Below are positions 61,892-64,000 of a DNA stretch of 64,000 nucleotides, one piece after another. A program made the position numbers and the translations under genes. The notes beneath the pieces are model-generated. The model saw only the letters and a program-made list of their open reading frames with translations, had not been told where the DNA came from and made no database searches. The stretch is from assembly GCA_949358305.1 (NCBI GenBank), contig OX442314.1:12703060-12767059 (forward strand), given 5' to 3'. Within the stretch, counting starts at the first letter, position 1, and every line of letters begins with the position of its first letter. Source of the stretch: Strigamia acuminata. Lineage: Eukaryota; Arthropoda; Chilopoda; Geophilomorpha; Linotaeniidae.

Positions 61892-64000
61892 TCATTTTGG
61901 AACATAATCCTTGAGATGTTTCGGTTGGTTCTTGAGCCTGTCTGATCTGCGAACGGGCGTGGCCGCTGGTGGAAGGCGGGCCTGAGCAACAGGAGTCTGA
62001 GAGCTTCGTTGGAGCTCAACCAAGCGCTGGGTTAGCACGGCCGGGTCGAGCTGATAAGCTGGTCTAGGAGTCTGGCGATCGGCAACGTGAGCTGATACAG
62101 TGGCCGTGCGATATACTGGCTCCATAGATGCTGACGGTTGATTTCCGGTCATAGGTGGTGACCTAATAGCAGATGACGATGATGGCTGCAATGGTAATGG
62201 TGATAACAATGGTTGATGAGGCGAATTGAGTGAAGTTGTATTGGGAGAAGGGTCGAACATAGCCGGTGAATACATAGGCGCGCTGCCCTCCGACGTATGA
62301 GGTGATGTGAACGCGGATGATGATGATGAAGAAGAAGAACCCGAGTCAGTTCCCCATTCTGCAAGCAAGTTTGCTCGCGCTGCGAAATCCAAAATTGGAT
62401 TAAAATGGGGTGGTGAAGGTTGAACCAGGGCCGATGCCGCTGGGGATGTCTGTGGGATAAGGGGCACGGCAGCTGCCGGGGCAAGACTGGCCGGAGGGCC
62501 TGGTGTTTCCCCCCGAAATTTTCGTAGATGATTCAAATGCCGGACGATTAGATTACCGGCATCTGTACGAATTTCGTAAACCAGTGTGCCACGCACGGCG
62601 ACAACCGAGCCCCTGGCCCATTTAGGGGCTTGCGCGAGAAATACGCGATACCAAACTGGTTCACCTAAACGCAAACGCAAAGCAGAAGGCAGAGCGACGC
62701 CAACTGGGTCGGGCTCTCTGGGAAAAACCCAGGTTTGGACCAATTGGTGCCAAACGTCAGCTATTTGACGGTTAAAAAGGCGGACGGATGGGGAAATTCC
62801 ATCGACACCAGAAGGCGTGGCGTGCTGCGTAAGCAAGATGCGGGGAATGACTAGGTCCCATGCTGTAGATGAAGCTCGTGCTAGCTGCTCCTTGGTCCAT
62901 CTAACAGCTTTTTCAGCTCGGCCGTTAGACTGTGGGCTGTAAGGAGGTGAAAACAGGTGTGTGATGTGATTAGCTCGAGTAAATTCGCCCATCTCGCTGG
63001 AGCTGAATTGAGGGCCATTGTCGGTGACCAGGACCCGGGGCAGACCATGCGTGGCAAAAAGACGCCTAAATACTGTAATGATTGCCGCGGATATAGTAGT
63101 CCGCATGGCTGCAACCTCAATCCACGCAGAAAACGCGTCGACAACTACTAAAAACATGGTGCTGTGGAGAGGTCCGGCCAGGTCTGCATGGATTCGGACC
63201 CAAGGGCCGTCGGGAACTGGCCAGGGCACTAAGGGAGCCCGTGGAGACAAGGGGCGCGTTTGCTGACAAGGATTACATTGCGCCACAAACTGCTCAATGT
63301 CACGGGACATCCCTGGCCACCAGACAAATGGTCTGGCCCGGCGCTTCATTGCGACAATTCCAACATGATGGAAATGCAAAGATTGCAGCAAATCCGGGAC
63401 CAGAGACTGAGGCAATACCACACGATCATGCACCAACAAAAGCCGGTGTGCAGAAGACATCACACGCCTGCGCTGCCAGTAAGATGATGGAACAGCTACA
63501 GGGCGTAACGCGGGCCACGATGCAGCTATGTATGCTGCTAAGACCTGAAGGAGGGGGTCGGCTAACGTTGCCTGAACCAAGCGCTCCCTGGAAATGAATG
63601 TAGAATGAGACGTGGACAGGCTTCGAATGTCCGCCGGGTATGCAGCGTCTGACTCAACCCCGAGCGCATCCGGATCAGAAAGAGGCAAACGGCTCAGGGC
63701 ATCCGCCTCCCTCAAGTGAGTGCCGGGCCTGTGAAATAAGTCATAATGGTAAGTGCTTAACAACAAGGCCCACCTCAACAGTCTAGGGCTGATGATGTTT
63801 GGGATGGGCTTGTTTGGTCCCAGTATCCCGAGGAGGGGTTTGTGGTCGGTATAAATAGAAACAAAAGTGCCAGCCAAATGGCTATGGAACTTCTTCAAAC
63901 CGAACACAATGGCCGCTGCCTCCTTGTCCAGCTGAGCATAGTTCTGCTCAGCCGACGACAAGGTACGTGAGGCATAGGCAACAGGACGCTCGGAGCCATC
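61892..64000 (-). CDS. Pol of element 3, C-terminal part (RNase H, integrase)
   Basis: Open frame of 702 codons running off the right edge. RNase H: VAYASRTLSSAEQNYAQLDKE and YTDHKPL, then the LREADALSRLP connection. Integrase zinc finger: H-H-C-C around HFHHVGIVAMKRRA and CNPCQQT. Catalytic: ADLAGPL, TDNGPQF and SNGRAEKAV with the glutamate. The C-terminal half is Pro/Ser-rich and ends SDRLKNQPKHLKDYVPK. Resembles K02A2.6-type Gypsy integrases. No stop codons; RT lies outside the window. Confidence 0.9.
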   Translation of the reverse strand, partial: DGSERPVAYASRTLSSAEQNYAQLDKEAAAIVFGLKKFHSHLAGTFVSIYTDHKPLLGILGPNKPIPNIISPRLLRWALLLSTYHYDLFHRPGTHLREADALSRLPLSDPDALGVESDAAYPADIRSLSTSHSTFISRERLVQATLADPLLQVLAAYIAASWPALRPVAVPSSYWQRRRVMSSAHRLLLVHDRVVLPQSLVPDLLQSLHFHHVGIVAMKRRARPFVWWPGMSRDIEQFVAQCNPCQQTRPLSPRAPLVPWPVPDGPWVRIHADLAGPLHSTMFLVVVDAFSAWIEVAAMRTTISAAIITVFRRLFATHGLPRVLVTDNGPQFSSSEMGEFTRANHITHLFSPPYSPQSNGRAEKAVRWTKEQLARASSTAWDLVIPRILLTQHATPSGVDGISPSVRLFNRQIADVWHQLVQTWVFPREPDPVGVALPSALRLRLGEPVWYRVFLAQAPKWARGSVVAVRGTLVYEIRTDAGNLIVRHLNHLRKFRGETPGPPASLAPAAAVPLIPQTSPAASALVQPSPPHFNPILDFAARANLLAEWGTDSGSSSSSSSSAFTSPHTSEGSAPMYSPAMFDPSPNTTSLNSPHQPLLSPLPLQPSSSSAIRSPPMTGNQPSASMEPVYRTATVSAHVADRQTPRPAYQLDPAVLTQRLVELQRSSQTPVAQARLPPAATPVRRSDRLKNQPKHLKDYVPK

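Larger units (their letters stand above)
61616..64000 (-). mobile_element. Gypsy LTR retrotransposon, element 3, 3' part
   Basis: On the minus strand: RNase H and integrase, a purine tract (aaaatgaggggggaaggg) and a 265-bp LTR. The rest lies beyond 64000. Not closely related to elements 1 and 2. Confidence 0.88.

Noticed and set aside
1-64000. CRISPR arrays, bacterial operons, rRNA or tRNA genes
   Set aside because: Repeats are retroelement LTRs, simple repeats or coding repeats; the window has spliced genes. No cloverleaf-like sequence was recognised apart from the primer-binding sites, though a tRNA scan was not possible.

Overview
The window is genomic DNA from an invertebrate animal, most likely an arthropod. 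The evidence is AT-rich intergenic DNA, short GT-AG introns (52 to 137 nt where I could place them, with one of 426 nt), animal-type genes (an RNF216-like RBR protein, an RNF8-like FHA domain, a cytoplasmic dynein heavy chain fragment), and Gypsy, Copia and CR1-like retroelements plus TA-flanked MITEs. I cannot name the species.

Layout. 1-4500: an RNF216/TRIAD3-like RBR gene with at least 7 coding exons and one extra acidic tail exon. 4507-18586: a complete Gypsy element (element 1) with identical 1587-bp LTRs, gag, pol in the -1 frame, and a third non-Env ORF. 18590-22010: scrambled fragments of a second RBR copy in both orientations, with a small FHA-domain gene on the minus strand. 22010-24130: non-coding. 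24142-24490: dynein heavy chain pseudogene fragment. 24660-43030: a cluster of single-exon LRR genes (five intact, plus a pseudogene and fragments), invaded by a CR1-like LINE (about 27949-30753), an internally deleted Copia (30964-33159) and MITEs. 43951-57466: a second complete Gypsy element (element 2, 996-bp LTRs) inserted into the acidic C-terminal tail of another LRR gene. 57467-58851: two truncated LRR genes joined head to head. 59022-61400: nested DNA-transposon debris. 61616-64000: the 3' half of a third Gypsy element on the minus strand, running off the window.

Main biology. All LRR paralogs with a readable N-terminus share a two-part signature just after the start: an LxxxCxxxI motif (the Elongin-BC-binding BC box), then about 11-13 residues later FPxxLxNxI (the Cullin-2 box pattern). 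I infer that they are substrate receptors of CUL2-Elongin B/C ubiquitin ligases, like ZYG11/ZER1, expanded and rapidly turning over here. The neighbouring RBR gene belongs to a different ubiquitin-ligase class. Its RING2 has a short in-frame deletion that removes the catalytic cysteine segment, which is still present in the broken second copy.

Both complete Gypsy elements share an expression plan visible in the sequence. An A-AAA-AAC slippery heptamer and a GC-rich stem lie at the end of gag, with pol open in the -1 frame. Downstream of pol, a third ORF has its ATG immediately after a CAG splice-acceptor-like site, suggesting a spliced subgenomic mRNA. The two third ORFs are unlike each other and unlike Env. 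They are the least explained proteins in the window.
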